Assembly (NCBI GenBank): GCA_030426785.1
Contig: JAUHXY010000005.1
Location: forward strand, 1-39,392
Direction of reading: 5' to 3'
Source: a bacterium
GTDB taxonomy: Bacteria; Planctomycetota; UBA1135; GCA-002686595
DNA: 39,392 bases
Shown here: piece by piece, positions 9,663 to 19,905 of the stretch
Layout of the letters: each line of letters begins with the position of its first letter
Numbering within the stretch: position 1 is the stretch's first letter
Position numbers and translations under genes: made by a program
Notes under the pieces: model-generated
The model's input: the letters and a program-made list of their open reading frames with translations, nothing else
What the model was told of the DNA's origin: nothing
Database searches by the model: none

Positions 9663-11138
9663 TTAGCGCCGATCCATCCAGTCGAGCACGCCTTCCTCGG
9701 CAACGAGCGCCTCGAGTTCGCTGCGCTCCTTGGGGCACTCGGGGGTCAGGATTTCGCAGCCATCCTCGGTGATCACCACCACATCTTCGATGCGGATCCC
9801 GATCCCCGTGGCTTGCTCGTACAAACCCGGCTCGATGGTGAACACCATGCCCGGACCCAACGTCACGTCGCCGGGGGGCGGCGGATCGTGCACTTCCATG
9901 CCGACCCAGTGCACCGCACCGTGGGCCATGAATTCCTTGAAGCCCTTTTCGGTCAAAACCTCGGTGCAAGCTTGGTTGACTTCTCCCAGCGTCGCACCGG
10001 GTTTGGCGGCGGCGATGCCAGCCAATTGGGCCGCTAACACCGCGTCGTAGAGCTCCGCTTGTCGCTCGGAAAAGCGCCCATTCACCGGCCAGGTGCGCGT
10101 GATGTCGGTGACGTACTTGTCCACCTCGGGGCCAAAGTCCACCAACACCAGCTCGCCATCCTCCATGCGACGTACCGATGCATTGTAGTGCAGCACGAGC
10201 GCATTGTGACCCGAACCGACGATGGCGGAGTAGGCGGGGCCGATCGCGCCGTGGCGTTGCTGGACCCACGACATGAGTGCCGCGAGATCCCATTCCCCCA
10301 TGCCCGGGCGGGAAGAGCGCACGCCCTCCATGATAGCGAGGCCGCCGGCGCGCGAAGCACGGCGGATGGCCGCTAGCTCCTCAGGCTCCTTCACCAAACG
10401 CAAAGTGCGCAAGGGGCCGGAGATGTCCTCTACCTCGCGATCGAAGCGCTCCTCGAGCTTGGCGATGAACGCGGCTTCGCGCGTAGGGCGACCGTCCCAT
10501 TTGTCCGCGCGCTGCGCCTTGTCGAAACGACCGGCGGTATCGTAGCTGCCCGACAAACCGATGTGGGAGGCCGCAAAGGTGTAGAGCGTTTCGCCCGGGT
10601 CGAGCAGCTCTTCGATGGTTTCTTCCAACTCACCTTTGGTGCGCAGATCCTGGATCCCGGTCAAGTCTTTGATCCACTGATCGTCCGTGTCCCAGATTTC
10701 CCCTTCCCACTTTTCCTTCCAACTGCTGGGCCGGTTGACGAACAGCACCTCTTTGCCGGTGGCAACGTCCATCACGAACGCCACGTTGGGGCTTTCCACA
10801 CCGGTCAGGTACCAGAAGTTCTTGTCCTGGTGGAAGCGCACGTTTTGTCGTGGCCCGGGCAACCCCCGCAAAACGACGACGCCGGGGGACAGTTTCTCGC
10901 GCAAGGCCGCGCGCCGACCCGCGTGAAACTCTTTGCCCAAACCACAGATCGGGTTGCCGTTGGAGCGCTGTTCCATGCTGCCCGCCAGGGCGGTGCCTTC
11001 GAAGGTCGGGGCTTGGGCTTTGGGCGCGGGGGCGTCTTGGCTGACCGCCAAACCGGTGAGTCCGAGCGCGACCATGCTCCAGGGAAGCCACAGTCGAGGG
11101 TTGCGATGGGAGGCGCGGAAGGTTGAGGCAAGTTTCAT
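9663..11138 (-). CDS. Xaa-Pro aminopeptidase, M24B family
   Basis: Complete set of likely metal ligands: DFGPEVDKYVTDITRTWPVNG, HWVGMEVHD, MVFTIEPGLY, GIRIEDVVV. Start MKLASTF... at 11138 gives a signal-like N-terminus. Confidence 0.9.
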   Translation of the reverse strand: MKLASTFRASHRNPRLWLPWSMVALGLTGLAVSQDAPAPKAQAPTFEGTALAGSMEQRSNGNPICGLGKEFHAGRRAALREKLSPGVVVLRGLPGPRQNVRFHQDKNFWYLTGVESPNVAFVMDVATGKEVLFVNRPSSWKEKWEGEIWDTDDQWIKDLTGIQDLRTKGELEETIEELLDPGETLYTFAASHIGLSGSYDTAGRFDKAQRADKWDGRPTREAAFIAKLEERFDREVEDISGPLRTLRLVKEPEELAAIRRASRAGGLAIMEGVRSSRPGMGEWDLAALMSWVQQRHGAIGPAYSAIVGSGHNALVLHYNASVRRMEDGELVLVDFGPEVDKYVTDITRTWPVNGRFSERQAELYDAVLAAQLAGIAAAKPGATLGEVNQACTEVLTEKGFKEFMAHGAVHWVGMEVHDPPPPGDVTLGPGMVFTIEPGLYEQATGIGIRIEDVVVITEDGCEILTPECPKERSELEALVAEEGVLDWMDRR

Positions 11139-11220
11139 GCTGTCTAGGGTAGCGCTTGAACGCCGCGTTCCGCGTAAGGAATGTGTGGTGTCGATCGTCC
11201 TTAGGCGTGAAGATACCCCC

Positions 11221-12282
11221 ATGCGCATCGCGGTCGACTGTTCCCCCTTGAGCGTCCCCCACTCGGCGGGCATCGCCCGGGTGGTACAGCAGACTTTGGC
11301 CGCGCTGGAAGCCCGTGGACGCATCGAAATCGTGCGCGCCCAACCCGCCCCCGGCGAGTCCCTGCGCCGCTGGCGACACCGCAGCTGGCCGGCCCAACTG
11401 CGTGCCGGCTTCCGAACGAATTCCGGCCCCATGGCGGGAGTGCAGGGGGTGCAGACGTTGCAAGCGGCTTTTCCCCTGCGGGTCCCTCAGCCGTGCGTCC
11501 CGACCCTGCACGAGTTGAGTTGGAAGCACGGCGTGCGCGAGCCCGGACAGTGGCGGCGCAAAGGGTGGTGCGCCCTAGCCCGCCGGCGGGCGGCCGCGAT
11601 CGTCACCGCCACGCAGCACAGCGCGCGCGACCTGGGAATTCCCTTGGCGGAAGAAGGCGGACGGCTGCACGTGATCCCATGGGCAGCTGCGCCGGCGTTC
11701 CAGCCGGAAGTGGCTACCGATGCGGACGAGGCGCTGCTGCGCTCCCATGGTTTGCAGCCGGGTTCGTACTGGCTCGCACCAGGAGGCTTGCGACCCAAAA
11801 AACGTCCCGAACGGTGGCTCGCGGCCCTGCGGGCTTGGCCAACCTCGGCAGGGCCTTGCCCGACCGTGGTTTGGACGCAGACGTCCTACGACGCTTCCCC
11901 GGCAGCGACTCGGCCGTCCGAGTTCGCCGACCTACCGCAAATCACCTTGACGGACGCTACCGACGAAGAACTCGCGGCATGGATGCGGCATGCGTGCGCC
12001 ATCGTGATGCTGTCCCCCAGCGAAGGCTTTGGGTTGCCGGTGTTGGAAGCCCTGGCCTGCGGAACCTCCGTCGTCGTGCCGCCCCACAGCGCACAAGCCG
12101 AAGTCGCGGGGGACGCGGGCATCGTCGCGGCAACCTCTGCGCGCGACGACCTGCTGCAGGCGCTTCTGCGAGCCTACCGGGGGGAGGGCCCCGACCGCTC
12201 CGCGCGATTGGCGCGCGCGGCGGAGTTCTCCTGGCAGCGCACGGCGCAAGGGTTCGAAGCGATGTGGGAGACGCTCCTGTGA
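11221..12282 (+). CDS. Glycosyltransferase family 4/1
   Basis: MRIAVDCSPLSVPHSAGIARVVQQTLAALEARG; C-terminal VMLSPSEGFGLPVLEALACGTSVVVPPHSAQAEVAGDAGIVA. Confidence 0.88.
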   Translation: MRIAVDCSPLSVPHSAGIARVVQQTLAALEARGRIEIVRAQPAPGESLRRWRHRSWPAQLRAGFRTNSGPMAGVQGVQTLQAAFPLRVPQPCVPTLHELSWKHGVREPGQWRRKGWCALARRRAAAIVTATQHSARDLGIPLAEEGGRLHVIPWAAAPAFQPEVATDADEALLRSHGLQPGSYWLAPGGLRPKKRPERWLAALRAWPTSAGPCPTVVWTQTSYDASPAATRPSEFADLPQITLTDATDEELAAWMRHACAIVMLSPSEGFGLPVLEALACGTSVVVPPHSAQAEVAGDAGIVAATSARDDLLQALLRAYRGEGPDRSARLARAAEFSWQRTAQGFEAMWETLL

Positions 12283-13433
12283 GAGTCCCCCATCCCGAGT
12301 CCCGGGGCGTCTTGTTGGAAGCCCTAGCACTGCATCCCGCCCCCGGCGGAGCCCTGCGCTACGCCCTCGAGACTTGGCCGCGCCTCGCCGCCCGTTTGAA
12401 GGCAGAAGGCCGCGATCTGCACGTTTTGCTGGCCCGTTCCATGGATTGGTCGACCGAGCAACAAGCCGCTTGGCGCGCGGCGGGCGTGCACCTGCACTTT
12501 GCGGAATGGAACACGGTTTCACCCCGCACCCGGTGGCGACACGCGGGCCATAACGTGCGGACCACTCTGCAGAAGTGCCAACGAGCCGGCCAACCGATCG
12601 GCCTGCTGCAAACCCAAGGCAGCGTTCCGTTGCGGGGTTCGTTCTCCGGAGTTGGCGGTCCTTTGCGACGCGTGCACCTGTGTCATGGGGTGCGCCCGTT
12701 GCGTCGCGGTTCCCGCTGGAAACGCTGGATCGCGAAACGCGCCCTGCAGCGCTGCCTAATGGATGTCGAGGCTTGCATCGCGGTCAGCGAATTCTTGCGC
12801 GAGGAATTGTGGGCCCTCAGTCCATCGCTCGACCGCCGGAACACGTTCGTCGCGCCCCCGGGAGGCGACCACGCCGCCTGGACCCTTGCGCCTGGCGTAG
12901 AAACGGCGCGGCGCGTGTTTTGGCTCGGCCCAGCGGCGCCGCACAAAGGGGCGATCACGTTGGCGAAAGCCTGCGCGGACTTACCGCGCGAAATCCCGAT
13001 CGTTTGGTCGGTGAACGCTTTGGAGGCGCAAACTTTGTTCGCCCACTCCCCGGGCCTGCGCGACCGTGTGCAACGCGTCGATCCTCCCCCGATCGATCGA
13101 CCGATGCCCTTGCCCGCCGATGCGTTGATCGTCCTGCCCTCCGAATTGGAGAGTTTCGGACTGGTGGTGTTGGAGGCCCTTTCCTCTGGTCGACCGATGG
13201 TGGTCAGCGACCTTGCGGCCCATCGCGAGGTGGTGGGTGCCGCCGACCAAGCGGTGCATTGGTTTGCTGCGGGTGACGAAGAGCAACTGCGAGCAGCTAT
13301 CGTTGGCGCTTTGGGCAGCGAAGCGCCCGAAGCTCGGGATGCACGGCAGAAGCGAGCGCTCGACTTTCGATGGGACCAAACGGTGGAAGCGATTTGGCAG
13401 GCGTGGTGGCCCGCACAAGCCGCTAGCGTTTAG
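12279..13433 (+). CDS. Glycosyltransferase, translationally coupled to the previous gene
   Basis: GTG at 12279 overlaps the upstream TGA (GTGA). VFWLGPAAPHKGAITLAKA and VLPSELESFGLVVLEALSSGRPMVVSDLAAHREVVG motifs. Confidence 0.82.
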   Translation: MRVPHPESRGVLLEALALHPAPGGALRYALETWPRLAARLKAEGRDLHVLLARSMDWSTEQQAAWRAAGVHLHFAEWNTVSPRTRWRHAGHNVRTTLQKCQRAGQPIGLLQTQGSVPLRGSFSGVGGPLRRVHLCHGVRPLRRGSRWKRWIAKRALQRCLMDVEACIAVSEFLREELWALSPSLDRRNTFVAPPGGDHAAWTLAPGVETARRVFWLGPAAPHKGAITLAKACADLPREIPIVWSVNALEAQTLFAHSPGLRDRVQRVDPPPIDRPMPLPADALIVLPSELESFGLVVLEALSSGRPMVVSDLAAHREVVGAADQAVHWFAAGDEEQLRAAIVGALGSEAPEARDARQKRALDFRWDQTVEAIWQAWWPAQAASV

Positions 13434-14152
13434 GGGGCTTCCGAAACGTCCGGCTGCTGCCGGGCTTCGCGCAAACCTTGGGTGAGCTGAAAAGATCCAT
13501 AGGCCAACGCCGCCAACAGAGCCAGGGCGATGAGCCCGATCAAGCCACGCTGCCAGCCGGGTCGCTGCGCCAGATCTCCCCGAGCCCAACCGCTATCTCC
13601 CGCCGTGTGCGCGTACTGCAACACCGGCTTGCCGCCGGGGGTGGGTTTGGCCTTGCGATGGGCCCGGCGTGCTTCCTCCAACGGAGAAAGTTCCGGTGGC
13701 TGCGTGGGTACCGGAATGGGGGTGGTCGGTCGCTTGGGTGGTTCCGGAGCGGCGGCAGGACGAACCGCAGCGGGACCCGGCGCGCCCTGCTCCCAATCCC
13801 CTTCGAGGACCACTTCGTCGGCTTCGGCTTGTGCGGGTCCGCTCGTCGGTGGAGCGAGCGTTTCGATGCGTAAGCGCAGCTCGATGTCTGCCAGACGAAA
13901 GATCGCTCCGTCGCTCAACAAGACCCGCGGGACCCGTTCGCCGTCGAGGAACGTCCCCGAGGTGGAGTCCAAATCCTGCAACAGCACGCTCTGTTCGGAC
14001 TGGCGCACCAGCCGCGCGTGACGACGACTGATGCCCGGATGCGGCAGGTGCAAATCCGCACCTTCCGCCCGGCCGATCAGGACTTCGCGCTGCTCGAAGC
14101 GCTCCACGCGGCCGACTTCTTTGCCGCTGAGGATGTACAGGACGAGGGTCAT
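13430..14152 (-). CDS. FHA-domain protein with proline-rich linker and C-terminal transmembrane segment
   Basis: VLIGRAEGADLHLPHPGISRRHARLVRQ...LQDLDSTSGTFLDGERV; C-terminal helix GLIGLIALALLAALAYGSF. Convergent with, and overlapping, the stop of the preceding glycosyltransferase. Confidence 0.88.
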   Translation of the reverse strand: MTLVLYILSGKEVGRVERFEQREVLIGRAEGADLHLPHPGISRRHARLVRQSEQSVLLQDLDSTSGTFLDGERVPRVLLSDGAIFRLADIELRLRIETLAPPTSGPAQAEADEVVLEGDWEQGAPGPAAVRPAAAPEPPKRPTTPIPVPTQPPELSPLEEARRAHRKAKPTPGGKPVLQYAHTAGDSGWARGDLAQRPGWQRGLIGLIALALLAALAYGSFQLTQGLREARQQPDVSEAP

Positions 14153-14329
14153 GAGGATTCCATAAGGGCCGCTGGCCTACGCGCATCCTAACGGGTTCGC
14201 GGGGCCAGGGCTCGTCTCGCGTGGCTCCCCTAGGCGCGCTCAAGGCGAAAGTTTCGCACTCGGCCGCGGGGAGCCGGGAATGCGGCCTTTCTGCACGGTT
14301 CCACGGTGACGATCCGTAGAATGCGCGGC

Positions 14330-15208
14330 ATGCAGGCCCACGCCCCCGCCATCGCTGTGCAGGACCTGACGGTGCGCCTTCCCGTCGGTGCCGGCTGGCG
14401 ACGGCGCACGATTTTGGACCGCGTGAGCTTCACCTCGCCCGCTGGAAGGGTCCTCGGCCTCTTGGGCCCCAACGGATCGGGCAAGTCCACACTGCTGCGT
14501 CACCTCGCCGGCGTCATGCGGCCGAGCGCGGGCAGCGTGCGCTTGTTCGGCATGGACGCGCGCGCGGCGGAGGCGTTTCAAGCGGTCACGTACTTGCCCG
14601 AGGACTCGCCGTTTCCCCGCGACTTGCGCGCGCTCGACGCGCTGCGCTTGCTGTCGAGCTTGCGCGGGCGCACCGGCAAAGGCGCCCAGGCCCAGTGGCT
14701 CGACGCCCTCGAGCGCGCGGGGTTGGCCGATCAGGCGCGCCTTCCCCTGGGCCGCTTTTCGCGCGGGATGCTGCGTCGTTTCGGACTGGCACAAGCGTTC
14801 CTCTTCGAACCGCGACTCGTGCTGCTCGACGAGCCCACCGCCGGCCTGGACGCTCCTGGCCTGCTCGTATTGGAGCAGTGGCTCCAGGAACACAAAGCTC
14901 GCGGCGGGAGCTTGGTTTTGTGCTCCCATCACTTGCAGGACTTGGCGCAACACGCCGATCAAGTGATCGTGTTGTGGCAAGGTCGGGTCGTGCGACAGGG
15001 CGACACCGAGGAACACTTGGGGGCCAAGGGGCAGCAAGCGTTGACGTGGTCCCAAGGGCCTGCAGCGGCGGAGGCGGTGCGCTGGTTGCAAGCCAGCGGA
15101 GCGTTGGATGTGCAGGCAGGCCCCGCCTGGCGTTCGCTCGCATCCCTGTACGGCGATTTGTCCAACACAGAACCACCGCAGGCCACTGCCCCAAGACCAC
15201 AGCCATGA
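14330..15208 (+). CDS. ABC transporter ATP-binding protein
   Basis: Walker A GPNGSGKST; Walker B LVLLDEPTAGLD; signature region is degenerate FSRGM; H-switch LCSHHLQD. Confidence 0.9.
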   Translation: MQAHAPAIAVQDLTVRLPVGAGWRRRTILDRVSFTSPAGRVLGLLGPNGSGKSTLLRHLAGVMRPSAGSVRLFGMDARAAEAFQAVTYLPEDSPFPRDLRALDALRLLSSLRGRTGKGAQAQWLDALERAGLADQARLPLGRFSRGMLRRFGLAQAFLFEPRLVLLDEPTAGLDAPGLLVLEQWLQEHKARGGSLVLCSHHLQDLAQHADQVIVLWQGRVVRQGDTEEHLGAKGQQALTWSQGPAAAEAVRWLQASGALDVQAGPAWRSLASLYGDLSNTEPPQATAPRPQP

Positions 15209-16275
15209 GCCGTGCTTGGTTGGCCTACGAGGGTCGGCGGTGGCTGTGGAATCGCTGGCTTTGGTTCGGAGCGGCGCTAGCGATCGCCGTGGTGGCTTGG
15301 CCTCCTGCGGAGCAGGGGGTGCCGCACGCCACTCGACCCGAACGCGTCGCGCGCGGGGCCATGACCTTCGGCGTTTTGTGGTGGGGTTGGCTCGCCTGGG
15401 TCGGTTGCCACTTCGGAAGACGCTGGCTCACGGCGGAGGCGGCCTGGGTGTTGCCCACGGGACAAACGGCGCGTCGGGCCTGCCTCGTCGCCGGGCTCGC
15501 GAGCGCCGTCGCAACGGCGCTCGTGCTGCTGTTGGGTGTTCTGGGCGCGGCTTTCGTCGGTGGCGATGCTTGGCCCGCTTGGCGCGTGCACCAAACCGCG
15601 CCCCTGAACGCCGCTCCGGCGCTGGGTCCAGAGCAACGTTTGTTGGCACCTTGGCCGGAGGCTTGGCGCAACCGAAAGTGGAAAGCGGGCGACCAGCTCA
15701 GTTTGTGGGTGCACAGTACCGGGGGTGGCGCGCCCACCACGCAAGCGTCCTTTCTCGCAGGACCGGGATCGCTGCTGGAGTCGGGCCTTCCTGCAAGTCT
15801 GAGCCTTGAGGAGCGCATCGACGGCGCGCGTCGGCTCCAAACCACCGTCCCCGACACAGAACCGCCGACCCATTGGGCGGTCCTCAACCACGGCCCGGGC
15901 GAACTGGGATTGCTCGCTCGGCGAGGACTGACTTGGTTGCAACCCGAGTCCACCGGACGCTTCTTGACCAGTTTCGGCGCGCGCTTTTTCTGGGCGAGCG
16001 TTTGCATCGCAGCCGGTGCTCTGCTGCTCGGATCCTTTCTACGGCCGTGGTTGGCGTTTGCCTTGTTGGGCAGTTTGATCGTGGTTGCATGGCACGGGCC
16101 GCCCTGGGCCTCGGCCTACCTGGCACGGGACGCTGCTTTGTGGCGCTCCGGGTTAGGACCCGCGCCCTGGGAATGGGGACAGTCAGCCTTCACGTGGTTG
16201 GCAAGTTTGGCCGGCGTCCTCTCCATGCCTTGGCTCGTGCAGCGCTGCTTGGCGTCCCGAGGGGGTGCACCGTGA
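15205..16275 (+). CDS. Predicted ABC transporter membrane subunit with large extracytoplasmic insert
   Basis: ATGA overlap with the ATPase gene. Several hydrophobic helices flank a ~180-residue hydrophilic section (GGDAWPAWRVHQTAPLN...LLARRGLTWLQPE). Confidence 0.65.
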   Translation: MSRAWLAYEGRRWLWNRWLWFGAALAIAVVAWPPAEQGVPHATRPERVARGAMTFGVLWWGWLAWVGCHFGRRWLTAEAAWVLPTGQTARRACLVAGLASAVATALVLLLGVLGAAFVGGDAWPAWRVHQTAPLNAAPALGPEQRLLAPWPEAWRNRKWKAGDQLSLWVHSTGGGAPTTQASFLAGPGSLLESGLPASLSLEERIDGARRLQTTVPDTEPPTHWAVLNHGPGELGLLARRGLTWLQPESTGRFLTSFGARFFWASVCIAAGALLLGSFLRPWLAFALLGSLIVVAWHGPPWASAYLARDAALWRSGLGPAPWEWGQSAFTWLASLAGVLSMPWLVQRCLASRGGAP

Positions 16276-16862
16276 GAGGCCGCTGGTTCGCATGCCTCTG
16301 GCTGGCTCTCGGGCTCGCGATGCTGCTTTGGGCAACCGCCCAAAACCCGCAACGTTCGAAAGGCGGCTGGCTGCACCCCCTGCGCGCGTTGGTCGCCAGC
16401 GTGGAGTGGACTCGCTTTCATGCAGAGGTCGGTCAAGGCCAGTGGCAAGAGGCTTACGTGCGCGCTCGGCGCGCCCTGCGCTGGGACCCGACCTCCCCGG
16501 AAGGCTGGTCCACCCTGGCCCATCACTTCCTCTTCCGGCGCGCATCGGCGGAAAACGAGCCGGACCCCGAACGCCGAGTGGCCTGGCTGGCGCGCGGGTT
16601 GCACGTCTTGCGGGAAGGCCAAAAGGCCAGCTTCGCCCCCGCGGAGCTATGGCTGGCGGAAGGTCAGACCCTCACCCTGTGGATCGCGGGACTCGCCGAG
16701 GAGGAGGACCTGCCTTGGCCCGGCGGCGGGGAAGCGGCTTGGCAGCTCGGGTTGCAGCGCTTGCAGCGCGCGCTGGAGGCGCAGCACCCCCAAGCCCCCC
16801 TCGTCCTCGAACTGGCGCGCAAGGTCGGCCGAGAAAACGGTTGGAGCCCAGGCCCACCCTAG
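16272..16862 (+). CDS. Membrane-anchored TPR-like protein of unknown function
   Basis: GTGA overlap with the permease-like gene. MRGRWFACLWLALGLAMLLWATAQ anchor, then helical repeats (WQEAYVRARRALRWDPTSPEGWSTLAHHF). Confidence 0.6.
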   Translation: MRGRWFACLWLALGLAMLLWATAQNPQRSKGGWLHPLRALVASVEWTRFHAEVGQGQWQEAYVRARRALRWDPTSPEGWSTLAHHFLFRRASAENEPDPERRVAWLARGLHVLREGQKASFAPAELWLAEGQTLTLWIAGLAEEEDLPWPGGGEAAWQLGLQRLQRALEAQHPQAPLVLELARKVGRENGWSPGPP

Positions 16863-16918
16863 AGCAGGGAAGAATTCTTGCGAGCCGTGGGGCCGCGGGA
16901 CCGCTACCATGCGCGCCC

Positions 16919-17626
16919 GTGTTGGCGCTGGTCGAACAAAGCTTCCTGAGCTCAATCCACTCCCGCTTCGGCTATTGGGCTCCGTTCTTGGTCCTGGTCG
17001 GCGCGGGCTGCGGCCTCCCCGTTCCGGAGGAGGTCACCATGGTGGGCTCGGGCTACCTGGTGCACAAAGAACTGGTGGAGTTCTTCCCCGTCGTGGTGGT
17101 CTGCTGGGTGGCGACCCTGATCGGCGATTCGGTTCCGTTTTGGTTGGGGCGCCTCCTCGGGGACAAGGCCCTCAACCTGCCGTTCAGCCGGCACATTCTG
17201 CATCCCGAGCGCTTTGCGCTGATCCAGAAGCGCTTCGAGCGCCACGGCAACTGGGCCATCTTTACCTGCCGGTTCCTGCCGGGTTTGCGCCTGCCCGGGT
17301 TCTTCGGGGCGGGCACCATGAAGATGCCCTACCCGCGCTTCTTGTTGTTCGACGCGCTGGGCGCCAGCGTGATGGTCCCGATCTACGTGTTGGTGGGCCG
17401 GACCTTCGCCGAACACATTGGCAAATTGGAGCAAGGGGTCAAAGATTCGACCCACTGGGTGGGTCTGGCCCTGCTGATCGTGACGAGTTTCTTGATCGTT
17501 AGCCTGTTGGTCCGGCGACGCGAGCGCCAGATGGCCCGCCTGCCCCGCGTCGAAGAGCCTAGCGATTCCGCGCAGGAGACGACCCCGGCCAGCCCGTCCC
17601 CCGCTCCCGGGGACGACCCGCGCTAG
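16919..17626 (+). CDS. DedA family membrane protein
   Basis: GTG start. GAGCGLPVPEEVTMVGSGYLV, GDSVPFWLGRLLG, RHGNWAIFTCRFLPGLRLPGFFGAGTMKMPYPRFLLFDALGA match DedA/SNARE-associated motifs. Confidence 0.87.
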   Translation: MLALVEQSFLSSIHSRFGYWAPFLVLVGAGCGLPVPEEVTMVGSGYLVHKELVEFFPVVVVCWVATLIGDSVPFWLGRLLGDKALNLPFSRHILHPERFALIQKRFERHGNWAIFTCRFLPGLRLPGFFGAGTMKMPYPRFLLFDALGASVMVPIYVLVGRTFAEHIGKLEQGVKDSTHWVGLALLIVTSFLIVSLLVRRRERQMARLPRVEEPSDSAQETTPASPSPAPGDDPR

Positions 17627-17826
17627 GCTCCGCCGGGCCCGCCCCGATGGGGCTTTGCGAGTCACCGCCTGGGACCGGGCCTTGGGATTTTGCAATTCTC
17701 CCGCGGCGATCGTGGCTGGAGGTTGACCTGCCCCCGCCCGGCCATAAGGTAAGGGGCCCTTTAACCCAGATAGGCCCCCCTTTCGGCCCTTTTGGAGCGC
17801 TACTCCCGTAGCGACCCCCCTCAGCC

Positions 17827-19905
17827 ATGACTGATCAAATCCTCCTCCTGGCGGCCATTTGTGCCGGCCTCGCCCTGATCTTTGCGGTCATTAAGTACCG
17901 CCAAATCATGTCCCGCGACGCGGGCACCCAGGAGATGCAGGACATCTCCAAACTGGTCCAACAAGGTGCTGCCGCCTTCTTGCGCGCGGAGTACATGTGG
18001 TTGACCGTATTCGTCGCGGGCGTGTTCGGCGTCATCTTCATGATCGAAGCCGATGGCTTGGGTCCGAAGACCGCCTACGCCTTCGTGGCAGGCGCCGCCG
18101 CATCGGCCATCGCCGGCTACTTCGGCATGCATACCGCCACCCGCGCGGCCGTGCGCACGACTCAGGCAGCCACCAAAGACTTGTCCAGCGCTCTCGACGT
18201 GGCCTTCTCTTCGGGAACGGTCATGGGCATGAGCGTGGTCGGCCTGGGCCTGTTGGGCGTCGCCATCTTCACGATGGTCTACGCCGTGGACGGCGTCATC
18301 AACGAGGCGGTTCTGCAGCAAGTGCTGGGCTTTAGCTTCGGTGCCTCCTCCATCGCGCTCTTCGCGCGCGTGGGTGGCGGCATCTTCACCAAGGCCGCCG
18401 ACGTGGGTGCCGACCTGGTGGGCAAGGTGGAAGCGGGTATCCCCGAGGACGACCCCCGCAACCCGGGCACCATCGCCGACAACGTGGGCGACAACGTTGG
18501 CGACGTGGCTGGCATGGGCGCGGACCTGTTCGAGTCCTACGTGGGTTCGCTCATCGCGGCCATGACCTTGGGCGCCTTCGCCTACCAGGGTCTCGACGGC
18601 CAAATGGGCATGATCATGCTGCCTCTCGCGGTCGCCGCGTTCGGCATCCTCGCCTCGGCCGTCGGCACGTTCTTCGTGAAGGCCACCGACGAACACCACC
18701 TGCACTCCGCCCTCTTCAAGGGCCTGGTGGTCGCCTCGGTCCTCGTGATCGGCGGCACGGCTGCGTTCGTGTTCACCGGCTTGCTCGATTTGCCCGAAAC
18801 CCTCAAAGCTGGCTACGAGGGCAACGCCTCGATGGCGCTCTTCGTGGCGGTCATCTCCGGTCTGATCGTTGGAGTCTTGATCGGTAAAGTCACCGAGTAC
18901 TACACCGCGATGGAAGCCAAGCCGGCCCAGTACATTGCCAAGCAATCGCAAACCGGCCCCGCGACCAACATCATCCACGGTCTGGCGACCGGCATGGAGT
19001 CGGTGGCCCTGCCCGTGATTTTGATCTGCGTCGCGATCTGGCTGTCCTTCTTTATGGCGGGCGTCTACGGCGTAGCCATCGCGGCGGTCGGCATGCTTTC
19101 GACCCTGGGCATCTCGCTCGGCGTGGATGCGTACGGCCCGGTGGCCGACAACGCGGGTGGCTTGGCCGAGATGGCGGAACTGCCCCCGGAAGTGCGCGAG
19201 CGTACCGACGCCCTCGACGCGGTGGGTAACACCACGGCGGCGATCGGAAAGGGTTTCGCAATCGGCTCGGCGGCCTTGACCGCCTTGGCCCTCTTTAGCG
19301 CCTTCACCGAAGCGGCCAACATTCGCATGCCCGAAGGAGAAACGCTCAGCCTGCAGATCTCCGATTCGCAGGTCATGATCGGCCTCTTGATCGGGGGTTT
19401 CTTGCCCTTCTTGTTCAGCGCCATGACGATGCGCGCCGTAGGTCGCGCGGCCAACCTGATGGTCGAGGAGATTCGCCGCCAGTTCCGCGAGATCCCCGGC
19501 ATTCTGGAAGGCACCGCGAAGCCGGATGCCGCGCGCTGCGTGGCCATTTCGACCAAGGGATCCCTGAAGCAAATGATCCTTCCCGGTGCGCTCGCCGTGG
19601 CCGTGCCGGTTTTGGTCGGCAAGTTCATGGGCGTCGAAACCCTGGGCGGTCTGCTCGGCGGTGCCCTCGTCACCGGCGTCATGATGGCCATCTTCATGGC
19701 CAACGCCGGCGGCGCTTGGGACAACGCGAAGAAGTACATCGAGAACGGCCACGAAGGCGGCAAGGGCTCGGAAGCTCACAAGGCTGCGGTCGTGGGCGAT
19801 ACGGTCGGCGACCCCTTCAAGGACACCTCGGGCCCCAGCCTCAATATCCTGGTCAAGTTGATGACCGTGGTGAGCCTGGTGTTCCTTCCTTGGTTCTTGG
19901 CCTAA
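17827..19905 (+). CDS. hppA: Membrane-bound ion-translocating pyrophosphatase, K+-dependent subtype
   Basis: [110 protein letters not shown]. Confidence 0.97.
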   Translation: MTDQILLLAAICAGLALIFAVIKYRQIMSRDAGTQEMQDISKLVQQGAAAFLRAEYMWLTVFVAGVFGVIFMIEADGLGPKTAYAFVAGAAASAIAGYFGMHTATRAAVRTTQAATKDLSSALDVAFSSGTVMGMSVVGLGLLGVAIFTMVYAVDGVINEAVLQQVLGFSFGASSIALFARVGGGIFTKAADVGADLVGKVEAGIPEDDPRNPGTIADNVGDNVGDVAGMGADLFESYVGSLIAAMTLGAFAYQGLDGQMGMIMLPLAVAAFGILASAVGTFFVKATDEHHLHSALFKGLVVASVLVIGGTAAFVFTGLLDLPETLKAGYEGNASMALFVAVISGLIVGVLIGKVTEYYTAMEAKPAQYIAKQSQTGPATNIIHGLATGMESVALPVILICVAIWLSFFMAGVYGVAIAAVGMLSTLGISLGVDAYGPVADNAGGLAEMAELPPEVRERTDALDAVGNTTAAIGKGFAIGSAALTALALFSAFTEAANIRMPEGETLSLQISDSQVMIGLLIGGFLPFLFSAMTMRAVGRAANLMVEEIRRQFREIPGILEGTAKPDAARCVAISTKGSLKQMILPGALAVAVPVLVGKFMGVETLGGLLGGALVTGVMMAIFMANAGGAWDNAKKYIENGHEGGKGSEAHKAAVVGDTVGDPFKDTSGPSLNILVKLMTVVSLVFLPWFLA

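Noticed and set aside
17821-19779. 652-aa minus-strand ORF antisense to hppA
   Set aside because: Mirror of a strongly conserved gene; composition (HGDRDDHEEG-rich) typical of antisense GC-rich frames.
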